Part shown: piece by piece, positions 8,645 to 14,951 of the stretch | Layout of the letters: each line of letters opens with the position of its first letter | How positions within the stretch are numbered: the first letter of the stretch is position 1 | NCBI RefSeq assembly: GCF_001593385.1 | Contig: NZ_LUVZ01000044.1 | Location: 186,001 to 250,000, forward strand | DNA from: Chryseobacterium cucumeris | GTDB lineage: Bacteria > Bacteroidota > Bacteroidia > Flavobacteriales > Weeksellaceae | Reading direction: 5' to 3' | Length of the DNA: 64,000 bases | Program-made: the position numbers and the translations under genes | The notes under the pieces: model-generated | Database searches by the model: none | What the model saw: the letters and a program-made list of their open reading frames with translations, nothing else | Told to the model about the DNA's origin: nothing

Positions 8645-9175
8645 ATGACAAATTTACAAAATTGTCTTGATTCTTGCAGTATCTATGTAGGAACGTATTC
8701 AAAGTACAACAACGGGAGTCTATATGGCAAATGGCTGAACCTTTCTGATTATTCCGATTATGACGAACTACTTACGGCAATGTATGAACTACACTCAGAT
8801 GAATCTGAGCCAGAATTTATGTTTCAGGATTATGAAAACTGTTCTTTCTTCGAAAAGTTAGGATTAATAGGAGAAAGTTATGTGTCAAATGAGATATCTG
8901 AAATAGCAGGCCAAATAAACGATTCTGGACACGATTTAGAAATTTTTGAAGCTTACCTTAGTTGTGTTGGAAAAATGGATTTTCAGAGTGTTTATGATGG
9001 TGTAATAAACTATTATATGGGCCAGTATGTAGATGATGAAACATTTGCACAATATATTTTAGAAGAAAGTATTCCCGAAAGTTTACCAAACTATATCTAT
9101 ATTGATTGGGAAGCTACAACAAGAAATTTAATATATGATTATTTTGACAGTAATGGCCATTATTTTAAATCGTAG
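8645..9175 (+). CDS. ardA: Antirestriction protein ArdA
   Basis: 176 acidic residues matching the ArdA family. The start IYVGTYSKYNNGSLYGKWLNLSDYSDYDELL and the next segment ELHSDESEPEFMFQDYENC are the family signature. ArdA proteins mimic the bent B-DNA bound by type I restriction enzymes and so protect incoming mobile DNA. The gene is full length and intact, begins ATG at 8645, and lies between the island cargo and the tmRNA gene. ArdA is typical of conjugative elements, so its presence beside an ssrA integration site supports a mobile-element origin for 1-9358. Only ~185 bp separate its stop from the tmRNA 3' end, and no integrase gene lies in that gap. Confidence 0.9.
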   Translation: MTNLQNCLDSCSIYVGTYSKYNNGSLYGKWLNLSDYSDYDELLTAMYELHSDESEPEFMFQDYENCSFFEKLGLIGESYVSNEISEIAGQINDSGHDLEIFEAYLSCVGKMDFQSVYDGVINYYMGQYVDDETFAQYILEESIPESLPNYIYIDWEATTRNLIYDYFDSNGHYFKS

Positions 9176-9358
9176 TATATTTGTAATATTATAAACCGTT
9201 TGTATACTTTTAAAATTCAAATAGGTTTAATTAAATTCAAACAGATTCAAAAAAGTACATTTCAAAAATTTGGGTACAACTTTGGGTACAAAAACAAAAA
9301 AGAGAAAATGTAATCATCTAAAATTCAATAATTTACATTTTCTCCTTAATTTGAAAAG
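9176..9358. mobile_element. Terminal segment of integrated element abutting ssrA (attachment-side end)
   Basis: This segment joins ardA to the 3' end of tmRNA. It contains a direct repeat, TTTGGGTACAA at 9269-9279 and 9281-9291 (12-bp period), of a size and place that would suit integrase arm-type sites. Tyrosine-recombinase elements commonly insert at the 3' end of ssrA and regenerate it, so an att core should overlap 9359-9400. The matching copy at the other end is not in this window. Mobile-element status is inferred from gene content, composition and the ssrA junction. Confidence 0.5.
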
Positions 9359-9757
9359 TGGAGTTGGAGGGATTCGAACCCTCGTCCAAACAAGCAATAC
9401 ATAAGCTTTCTACATGCTTATTCTACCATTGGTTTTCGACTGGAAGCAGAGGATAGACACCCAACTACCAGCTTATCTTCTGAAATTTTCGAGCTTTAGC
9501 CAAAGCTTCTAAAGCCTTATTTCTGCATTCCTATACCCCAGGATCAAACGCCGCAGAACAGAGCATTTGTGGAATATCTTGCTTCCCTACTGAAATCTTC
9601 GGGAAAACGCTTGATCTACTATACTTCGATATTAAGCTGCAAGAGCGAACTCTTCGTTGCCAGTTAAAATTTTGTAGCAAGGGATTATAGAGATCGCGCT
9701 ACGGTTCTCTGCATGCTTACTTACCCATTGGTCTTGCTGTCGAAACCAGTCAACCCC
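9359..9757 (-). ncRNA. ssrA: Transfer-messenger RNA (tmRNA)
   Basis: Read on the minus strand, the 5' end at 9757 is GGGGTTGACTGG... and the 3' end has the T arm GGGTTCGAATCCC followed by CAACTCC and a discriminator A at 9359. GGGGTTG pairs with CAACTCC as a 7-bp acceptor stem. CCA is not encoded (CTT follows). The tag frame runs from 9661 down to 9632 and encodes GNEEFALAA followed by TAA, a normal proteolysis tag ending ALAA. tmRNA with SmpB rescues stalled ribosomes. Length is about 399 nt. The 3' end is intact although a probable mobile element lies directly against it. Confidence 0.95.
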
Positions 9758-9773
9758 ATGAATAAAGTGAATG

Positions 9774-9781
9774 CAAAGATA
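9774..9781 (-). promoter_or_regulatory. -7 box of the ssrA promoter
   Basis: On the minus strand this is TATCTTTG, a match to the Bacteroidota TAnnTTTG box, 16 bp before the tmRNA 5' end. No good TTTG -33 element is seen at the right spacing. Confidence 0.5.
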
Positions 9782-9973
9782 GTGCTTTTTGTTTACATTT
9801 CATTAATGTAGATGGTTTTAATAGAAATTAGGAAATAAAATGAGTAACCTGAAGGTAGTAAGAATTGAATATCCAGTAATTGTGGATAAAAATATTATTG
9901 TTTGCTAACAGGCTTTAATACGGGGTTTTTTAATAGTCATAGGGTGTAGTAGTGATTGTTTATGGCAATATAT

Positions 9974-10004
9974 TTTGTGTTCTCATAAAAATTGTCTAGT
10001 TTTG
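9974..10004 (+). promoter_or_regulatory. Promoter of rpsU
   Basis: TTTG at 9974-9977, 19 bp, then TAGTTTTG at 9997-10004: a full Bacteroidota primary-sigma promoter 23 bp before the rpsU ATG. Confidence 0.75.
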
Positions 10005-10027
10005 CAATCCAAAATGAGATGTAAAAT

Positions 10028-10225
10028 ATGTTAATAATTCCAGTAAAAGATGGTGAATCCATCGACAGAGCTTTAAAAAAATACAAGAGAAAATTTGATA
10101 AAACAGGAACTGTTCGTCAATTAAGATCTAGACAACAGTTTATTAAGCCTTCTGTAACTTTGAGACAAGCTAGACTAAAAGCGGCTTACAAACAAAGAGC
10201 GCTTAGCAAAGAAGAGCAGGCTTAA
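10028..10225 (+). CDS. rpsU: 30S ribosomal protein bS21
   Basis: 65 residues, beginning MLIIPVKDGESIDRALKKYKRK, highly basic and helical as expected of bS21 in flavobacteria. bS21 sits at the 30S platform near the 3' end of 16S rRNA and helps initiation. In Bacteroidota the anti-Shine-Dalgarno is masked in a structure involving S21, so this gene is of interest for translation control. The start at 10028 is fixed by the promoter 23 bp upstream. xerC follows 75 bp downstream. Confidence 0.95.
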   Translation: MLIIPVKDGESIDRALKKYKRKFDKTGTVRQLRSRQQFIKPSVTLRQARLKAAYKQRALSKEEQA

Positions 10226-10247
10226 GATTTTTTCTTAACCATATATT

Positions 10248-10290
10248 AATTCACTTCTTAAATTCTTATATTTGAGGAGTGAATTTTTAT
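10248..10290 (+). terminator. Hairpin between rpsU and xerC
   Basis: AATTCACT (10248-10255) pairs with AGTGAATT (10278-10285), extendable by weaker pairs, and is followed by a T-rich run. The right half also contains TATATTTG (10267-10274), which could be a -7 box for xerC, so this may be a terminator, a promoter or both. Confidence 0.45.
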
Positions 10291-10300
10291 TTTTATACCT

Positions 10301-11191
10301 ATGATGCTGGAAAAGTTTTTAGAATACTTACAATTCGAAAAAAGATATTCTCCTCATACCATCACAAGCTACAAAAAAGACCTTGAAGACTTTTCCCATT
10401 TCTTTCTCCGAACGGAATCTTCCGACAATTTAGCCAAGGCAGACAAAAAGATTATCCGAAATTTTATTGTTGAACTCAGTGAAAATGACATTTCCAAAAG
10501 AAGTATTAACAGAAAATTATCCTCGCTCCGTAGTTTCTATCTTTTTCTTTTAAAAATAGGGGAGATTAAAGTCTCTCCTACCGAAGGTATTTCTTCCCTG
10601 AAGTTTTATGCTGAAAAACAGATTCCTATGTCTAAAGAGGAAATGGAAGACCTTAATGGAAGGGTTTTCGAACAGGTACATGGTGTGCTTGAAAAATGCA
10701 TTATGGAAGTTCTTTATCAGACAGGAATGCGTAAAGCTGAACTTTGTGGCCTGATATTTGAGAATGTTGACTTATATGAAAATGAATTAAAAGTAATAGG
10801 AAAAGGGAATAAAGCAAGGGTAATTCCTATTTCCGATGAACTGTCTGAACTTCTAAAAAGTTATCTGGAAATAAGAAATCCACAGACAGAATTTAAATCA
10901 TATTTTTTCGTGAATAAGAAAGGGAAAAAACTCAATGAAAAATTTGTTTATGTGGTAGTTAATAAGTACCTTAGTCTTGTAACAACGAAAGAAAAAAAAA
11001 GTCCTCACATCCTTCGGCATAGCTTTGCTACTCACGTTTTGGATAATGGGGCGGAGATCTCCAAAGTGAAAAAAATATTAGGGCATTCCAGTCTTGCCAG
11101 TACTCAAGTCTATACGAATGCTAATATTGAACAATTGAAAAAAGTGTTTAATCAGGCTCACCCTCGAGCATCAAAAAAAGAAGAATTATGA
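10301..11191 (+). CDS. xerC: Tyrosine recombinase XerC-type
   Basis: 296 residues: a SAM-like core-binding N-terminal domain (~1-95) and a catalytic domain with Arg144 (TGMRKAEL), a Lys near 168 (GKGNKARV), His236-x-x-Arg239 (HILRHSFATH), His262 (LGHSS) and Tyr271 (STQVYTN). All the residues of an active tyrosine recombinase are present. Xer recombinases resolve chromosome dimers at dif with FtsK. Its core-gene neighbours rpsU and hpf and its length suggest the housekeeping XerC rather than an island integrase. ATG at 10301 or 10304; it overlaps hpf by 4 bp (ATGA). Confidence 0.85.
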   Translation: MMLEKFLEYLQFEKRYSPHTITSYKKDLEDFSHFFLRTESSDNLAKADKKIIRNFIVELSENDISKRSINRKLSSLRSFYLFLLKIGEIKVSPTEGISSLKFYAEKQIPMSKEEMEDLNGRVFEQVHGVLEKCIMEVLYQTGMRKAELCGLIFENVDLYENELKVIGKGNKARVIPISDELSELLKSYLEIRNPQTEFKSYFFVNKKGKKLNEKFVYVVVNKYLSLVTTKEKKSPHILRHSFATHVLDNGAEISKVKKILGHSSLASTQVYTNANIEQLKKVFNQAHPRASKKEEL

Positions 11192-11478
11192 AGATTTCAG
11201 TTCAATCAATCGGTTTAACACCACACGAACCACTAGAGTCACACATCGACAAAAAAGTTAGCAAATTGGATACCTTCTATGACAAGATTCAGGAGTGTAA
11301 GGTATTTTTGAAAGTAGAAAATAATGCTGACAAAGCAAATAAAACAGCCGAGATTATTTTGGCGGTTCCGGGAGACGATATCGTAGTAAAGAAGACATCT
11401 ACAAGTTTTGAAGAAAGTTTGGACCTTTGTGTTGATACTGCTAAAAAGCTATTAATCAAGAAAAAAGAAATGGCATAG
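11188..11478 (+). CDS. hpf: Ribosome hibernation-promoting factor, short form
   Basis: 96 residues of the HPF/RaiA (S30AE) family: MKISVQSIGLTPHEPLESHIDKKVSKLDTFYD, then a beta-strand and helix pattern with VFLKVENNADKANKTAEI. Short HPF binds the 30S subunit at the mRNA/tRNA channel and promotes inactive ribosomes in slow growth. It lacks the C-terminal dimerisation domain of long HPF. It starts at an ATGA overlap with the xerC stop, so the two are translationally coupled. A tRNA cluster follows 110 bp downstream. Confidence 0.9.
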   Translation: MKISVQSIGLTPHEPLESHIDKKVSKLDTFYDKIQECKVFLKVENNADKANKTAEIILAVPGDDIVVKKTSTSFEESLDLCVDTAKKLLIKKKEMA

Positions 11479-11508
11479 AAAAAAAAGTTAAAAAAAGTTT
11501 ATAAAATA

Positions 11509-11540
11509 TTTGAGAATTCAAAAAATCCGTTCTATATTTG
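11509..11540 (+). promoter_or_regulatory. Promoter of the tRNA cluster
   Basis: TTTG at 11509-11512, 20 bp, then TATATTTG at 11533-11540, 47 bp before the first tRNA-Thr. Confidence 0.7.
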
Positions 11541-11587
11541 CACTCGCAAAAAAGGAACAGCGATCTTTTGAATTCTTTTTTATATTT

Positions 11588-11661
11588 GCCTCCATAGCTC
11601 AGTTGGCCAGAGCACGTGATTTGTAATCTCGGGGTCGTGGGTTCGAATCCCTCTGGAGGCT
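11588..11661 (+). tRNA. tRNA-Thr(TGT), copy 1
   Basis: 74 nt cloverleaf. Acceptor GCCTCCA pairs with TGGAGGC; T-arm GGGTTCGAATCCC; anticodon loop TTTGTAA gives TGT. CCA is not encoded. It is identical to copy 2 at 12009. Confidence 0.95.
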
Positions 11662-11679
11662 CATAAAATATAAACTTTT

Positions 11680-11760
11680 GGGGAGATTCCAGAGTGGCTA
11701 AATGGGACTGACTGTAACTCAGTTGCTTCGGCTTCGTAGGTTCGAATCCTGCTCTCCCCA
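11680..11760 (+). tRNA. tRNA-Tyr(GTA), copy 1
   Basis: 81 nt class II tRNA with a long variable arm (TTGCTTCGGCTTCGTA area). Acceptor GGGGAGA pairs with TCTCCCC; anticodon GTA. CCA is not encoded. It is identical to copy 2 at 12104. Confidence 0.95.
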
Positions 11761-11783
11761 CTTTATATTTTTATAAAAAAAAC

Positions 11784-11814
11784 TTGCAAGATTAAATAAG
11801 TTTTCTTAGTTTTG
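11784..11814 (+). promoter_or_regulatory. Internal promoter before tRNA-Gly copy 1
   Basis: TTG at 11784-11786, 20 bp, then TAGTTTTG at 11807-11814, 34 bp before tRNA-Gly. The same element recurs at 12205-12235 in the duplicated unit. Confidence 0.6.
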
Positions 11815-11848
11815 CACAGCGTTTACCAATAGTTTTGGAAACAAAATT

Positions 11849-11921
11849 GCGGAAGTAGCTCAGTTGGTAGAGCGTCAGCCTTCCAAGCTGAATGTCGCGG
11901 GTTCGACCCCCGTCTTCCGCT
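11849..11921 (+). tRNA. tRNA-Gly(TCC), copy 1
   Basis: 73 nt. Acceptor GCGGAAG pairs with CTTCCGC; anticodon loop CTTCCAA gives TCC. It is identical to copy 2 at 12270. Confidence 0.95.
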
Positions 11922-11922
11922 C

Positions 11923-11952
11923 AAAGAAATCACCATAAAAGTGATTCTTTTT
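11923..11952 (+). terminator. Terminator after the first Thr-Tyr-Gly unit
   Basis: AATCAC (11928-11933) pairs with GTGATT (11941-11946), followed by CTTTTT. A short hairpin with a modest T-run. Confidence 0.45.
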
Positions 11953-12008
11953 AACACTGAAATGTGTAGAGTAGAGTTTCTCGATCAGTTTCAGTCCTTT
12001 ATTAAAAT

Positions 12009-12082
12009 GCCTCCATAGCTCAGTTGGCCAGAGCACGTGATTTGTAATCTCGGGGTCGTGGGTTCGAATCCCTCTGGAGGCT
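12009..12082 (+). tRNA. tRNA-Thr(TGT), copy 2
   Basis: 74 nt, same sequence as 11588-11661. Confidence 0.95.
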
Positions 12083-12103
12083 CCATTTTAATATAAAATA
12101 TCT

Positions 12104-12184
12104 GGGGAGATTCCAGAGTGGCTAAATGGGACTGACTGTAACTCAGTTGCTTCGGCTTCGTAGGTTCGAATCCTGCTCTCCCCA
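12104..12184 (+). tRNA. tRNA-Tyr(GTA), copy 2
   Basis: 81 nt class II tRNA, same sequence as 11680-11760. Confidence 0.95.
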
Positions 12185-12204
12185 CATTTTATATTATAAA
12201 AAAC

Positions 12205-12235
12205 TTGCAAGATTAAATAAATTTTCTTAGTTTTG
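12205..12235 (+). promoter_or_regulatory. Internal promoter before tRNA-Gly copy 2
   Basis: TTG at 12205-12207, 20 bp, TAGTTTTG at 12228-12235; duplicate of the element at 11784-11814. Confidence 0.6.
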
Positions 12236-12269
12236 CACAGCGTTTACCAATAGTTTTGGAAACAAAATT

Positions 12270-12342
12270 GCGGAAGTAGCTCAGTTGGTAGAGCGTCAGC
12301 CTTCCAAGCTGAATGTCGCGGGTTCGACCCCCGTCTTCCGCT
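12270..12342 (+). tRNA. tRNA-Gly(TCC), copy 2
   Basis: 73 nt, same sequence as 11849-11921. Confidence 0.95.
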
Positions 12343-12346
12343 CAAC

Positions 12347-12377
12347 AAAAAATCATGCTGCTTAGTATGATTTTTTT
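12347..12377 (+). terminator. Terminator-like hairpin after tRNA-Gly copy 2
   Basis: AAAAAATCAT (12347-12356) pairs with ATGATTTTTT (12367-12376) around a 10-nt loop, ending in T7. Confidence 0.55.
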
Positions 12378-12384
12378 AGTTGAT

Positions 12385-12456
12385 GCCGACTTAGCTCAGC
12401 GGTAGAGTGCTTCCTTGGTAAGGAAGAGGTCACGGGTTCAAGTCCCGTAGTTGGCT
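12385..12456 (+). tRNA. tRNA-Thr(GGT)
   Basis: 72 nt. Acceptor GCCGACT pairs with AGTTGGC (one G-U); anticodon stem CTTCC/GGAAG with loop TTGGTAA gives GGT. It is not part of the duplicated unit. In many bacteria this tRNA precedes tuf, but here tuf is 10 kb away. Confidence 0.95.
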
Positions 12457-12464
12457 CTCGATTT

Positions 12465-12489
12465 TCCCGAATCTCTTCGGGATTTTTTT
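12465..12489 (+). terminator. Terminator after tRNA-Thr(GGT)
   Basis: TCCCGAA (12465-12471) pairs with TTCGGGA (12476-12482) around a 4-nt loop, followed by T7. Confidence 0.7.
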
Positions 12490-12595
12490 ATGCCCAAAAG
12501 AATTTAATTTTACTATCTGATCATTTTACAGTTAAACATCTGCTTAGATAAATTCTAAAATTATTTCCTTCTTCAATTTTTTTCAGATTCGTTTC

Positions 12596-12617
12596 TTGAT
12601 GATAGCACTATCATCAA
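12596..12617. promoter_or_regulatory. 22-bp perfect palindrome upstream of the two-component genes
   Basis: Arms TTGATGATAG (12596-12605) and CTATCATCAA (12608-12617) around CA, 68 bp before the response regulator ATG. Perfect symmetry, no T-run and this position suggest an operator rather than a terminator. Autoregulation by the downstream regulator is a guess. Confidence 0.5.
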
Positions 12618-12685
12618 AACTTTTACTTCATCTTTACAATCACAATCATAAAATTTTCTTTAAATTCGTGTAAAATAAATTTTTG

Positions 12686-13366
12686 ATGAATATTCTTTTA
12701 CTGGAAGATGATCTCATTCTGTCTGCAGAATTGTGCAGATTTTTAGAATCAAATAATTTTAACTGTGATAAGATCTATGACGGGGAGACTTTTCTTCGTC
12801 AGATAAAAAATAGTACTTATGATCTGTATTTACTAGACATTAATGTTCCTAAAATAAATGGACTTGATGTCTGTCAGACGATCCGTTCTTTTGATAAAAA
12901 TACTCCTATCATTATCATTTCTGCTTATGGGGATATCTCTGATAAAAAAGATGCCTTCACCAGGCTGGCTGATGATTATCTTGTAAAGCCATTCCAGTTT
13001 GAGGAACTTCTGTTAAGAATCAATTCACTATTAAGAAGAAAAGCACCTTCTGATAATTCTGATCAGGATATTTTAAGAATTGATGATCTTATTATCAACA
13101 AAACAGAGCAGAAGGTTTATCGTGGAGGAAATGAAATAACCCTTACCTTAAAAGAATTCCAATTGTTGGTTTATCTTGCGGAAGCGCAGGGAAGAACGGT
13201 TTCCAAGCAACAGATCACAGAACATGTCTGGGAACACAATTTCAATACAAATACCAATACGGTGGAAGTTTATATCAATTTCCTGAGGAAGAAGATCGAT
13301 AAAGATTTTAAAATAAAACTGATCCACACCCGTTCAGGTTTCGGATATTACCTAAGTCCATTATAA
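12686..13366 (+). CDS. OmpR/CusR-type response regulator
   Basis: 226 residues. A receiver domain (1-~115) with acidic pocket Asp8/Asp9, phospho-acceptor Asp51 (LLDINVP) and the KPF motif (LVKPFQFEELL), then a winged-helix DNA-binding domain (LTLKEFQLLVYLAEAQGRTVSKQQI ... NTVEVYINFLRKKI). ATG at 12686 is preferred to TTG at 12683. It is directly followed by the histidine kinase, whose ATG starts on the base after this stop. The adjacent metal-efflux operon suggests it activates that operon in response to metal. Confidence 0.9.
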   Translation: MNILLLEDDLILSAELCRFLESNNFNCDKIYDGETFLRQIKNSTYDLYLLDINVPKINGLDVCQTIRSFDKNTPIIIISAYGDISDKKDAFTRLADDYLVKPFQFEELLLRINSLLRRKAPSDNSDQDILRIDDLIINKTEQKVYRGGNEITLTLKEFQLLVYLAEAQGRTVSKQQITEHVWEHNFNTNTNTVEVYINFLRKKIDKDFKIKLIHTRSGFGYYLSPL

Positions 13367-14731
13367 ATGTCTTTAAAAAGAAAGATCGCTTTAACAATAA
13401 GTATTGCCTTTTCATTATTATTTGGAATGGTGATGGCGGTCATTTATTTATCTTTTAATGATTTCAGAAGAGATGAGTTTAAAGAAAGATTTAGGCAGAG
13501 ACTTGAGTTTACTTCTCATTTCATCTCAAAATCCAAAGACTTTGAAGAGGAAGCACCCGTTTTTTTCAATGAAAATTCAGATAACATTCTTTTGAATGAA
13601 AAGATTTTAATTTTCAATGAAAAAAAAGAATTAATCTACAGTACGATCAAAGACAGAAATGTCATCTGGGACAGTGCAATGCTTAAAGAGCTGGATAAAA
13701 AGAAGATTATCTATACCGAAAAAACCGTTCCCGAAATTTATGCAGCCCTTAGAAATATCAACGGTGAAAATTATTATATCCTTACCAGTGCTTTTGATAC
13801 CAATGGGAAATCCAAACTGGGATACTTAAAATATCTTTTGATTACAGCTTATGTGATGAGCACTATGCTTATTGGTTTTTTCAGCTATTATTTTGTGGAA
13901 AAGTTCCTACGTCCTTTGGAAGATCTGAACAAAGAAATTTCTGAAGTTACGGCTCATAAGCTTACCACACAGATTCCGGTAGAACAATCTAATGATGAAG
14001 TAAGTGTTCTTGCAAAATCTTTTAATACAATGATTGGGAGGCTGGATGATGTATTTCAGTCACAAAAAGATTTTACGGCCAGTGCTTCACATGAGATCAG
14101 AACTCCTATAACAAGAATGGCATTTCAGCTGGAAAACCTTATCAAATTTGAAGAGCATTCTCCGGAAACTCTGTCTTCTTTAAAACAAATTCAGAGAGAT
14201 GTCTATCAGCTGTCAGATCTGACAAATTCACTTTTACTGCTTACAAAATTTGATAAAGAAAATATCCAGAGTATTTATGAGGAAGTAAGGATTGACGAAG
14301 TTATTTTTGAAGCTTTTGAAGCGGTGGAGAAAAGTTATCCGCAACTTAAGCTGGATTTTCTGATTAATGAAGAAAGTTCTGAAAATGCTTTTCTGACTAT
14401 AAAAGGAATTCAGTCACTATTGGTAATTGTATTTATCAACTTGTTTAAAAATGCAGCGGTGTACTCAGATAATACAGAAGTGAATGTTCTCATCACTGAA
14501 ACCAATGATAATCTTTCCATCGAAGTTATTTCCCATGGTAATACTATTTCTGAAGATGAGCAGGCTAAACTGTTTGAAGCTTTCACGAGAGGGAATAATG
14601 CACAGAATATAGCAGGATCAGGATTAGGTCTTAGAATCGTCAAAAGAATTCTGGAATATCATGATGCAGATATTGTATATTCTTCACCTGAGGAGTATAT
14701 GAATAAGTTTACCTTATTTTTTAAAAAATAA
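13367..14731 (+). CDS. Sensor histidine kinase, partner of the preceding regulator
   Basis: 454 residues. A transmembrane helix at ~7-29, a periplasmic sensor region to ~155, a second helix (~158-178), a HAMP domain (~180-230), HisKA with the phospho-acceptor His242 (SASHEIRTPITR), and HATPase_c with an N box (INLFKNAAVYS) and a G box (GSGLGLRIVKRIL). The layout matches CusS/CzcS-type metal sensors. The periplasmic part has no obvious His/Cys-rich metal site, so the signal is not proved. The start abuts the regulator stop with no gap. Confidence 0.88.
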   Translation: MSLKRKIALTISIAFSLLFGMVMAVIYLSFNDFRRDEFKERFRQRLEFTSHFISKSKDFEEEAPVFFNENSDNILLNEKILIFNEKKELIYSTIKDRNVIWDSAMLKELDKKKIIYTEKTVPEIYAALRNINGENYYILTSAFDTNGKSKLGYLKYLLITAYVMSTMLIGFFSYYFVEKFLRPLEDLNKEISEVTAHKLTTQIPVEQSNDEVSVLAKSFNTMIGRLDDVFQSQKDFTASASHEIRTPITRMAFQLENLIKFEEHSPETLSSLKQIQRDVYQLSDLTNSLLLLTKFDKENIQSIYEEVRIDEVIFEAFEAVEKSYPQLKLDFLINEESSENAFLTIKGIQSLLVIVFINLFKNAAVYSDNTEVNVLITETNDNLSIEVISHGNTISEDEQAKLFEAFTRGNNAQNIAGSGLGLRIVKRILEYHDADIVYSSPEEYMNKFTLFFKK

Positions 14732-14735
14732 AATG

Positions 14736-14772
14736 AAAAGCAACTGATATGAAAAACAGTTGTTTTTTTTTG
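14736..14772 (+). terminator. Terminator after the histidine kinase gene
   Basis: AAAAGCAACTG is followed by CAGTTG plus a long T-run; the core stem is 14741-14746 with 14757-14762. It separates the two-component genes from the efflux operon. Confidence 0.65.
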
Positions 14773-14951
14773 TTAAACTCCTGATTGAAATTTTTAATAA
14801 AAATTCAATGGTTAGAGAAAAATTCACTGCTTTTTGTATGATGGGTTATTGCATAAACAGCTTGTTCAGGCCTATTTTAATATTTTTTTAAGCGTCATTT
14901 AAGTTTCTTTTAATAGCATCAAAGCAATTTTGTAATTTAAAAAGAAAAATA

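Larger units (their letters stand above)
11588..12342 (+). repeat. Tandem duplication of a Thr-Tyr-Gly tRNA unit
   Basis: Unit 1 (11588-11921) and unit 2 (12009-12342) carry the same three tRNAs at an offset of 421-424 bp. The tRNA sequences look identical, and the Tyr-Gly spacer including its promoter is nearly identical. The Thr-Tyr spacer and the segment between units differ more. This is a recent segmental duplication. Confidence 0.9.

Noticed and set aside
10301-11191. The XerC-type recombinase as the integrase of the island
   Set aside because: It lies on the other side of ssrA, in core context overlapping hpf, and has the length and pattern of housekeeping XerC.
11456-11761. Minus-strand 101-residue ORF (GRAGFEPTKPKQLSYSQ type)
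   Set aside because: It is the complement of tRNA-Thr and tRNA-Tyr, a well-known false ORF type.
11991-12185. Minus-strand 64-residue ORF
   Set aside because: Same tRNA-complement artefact in the second unit.
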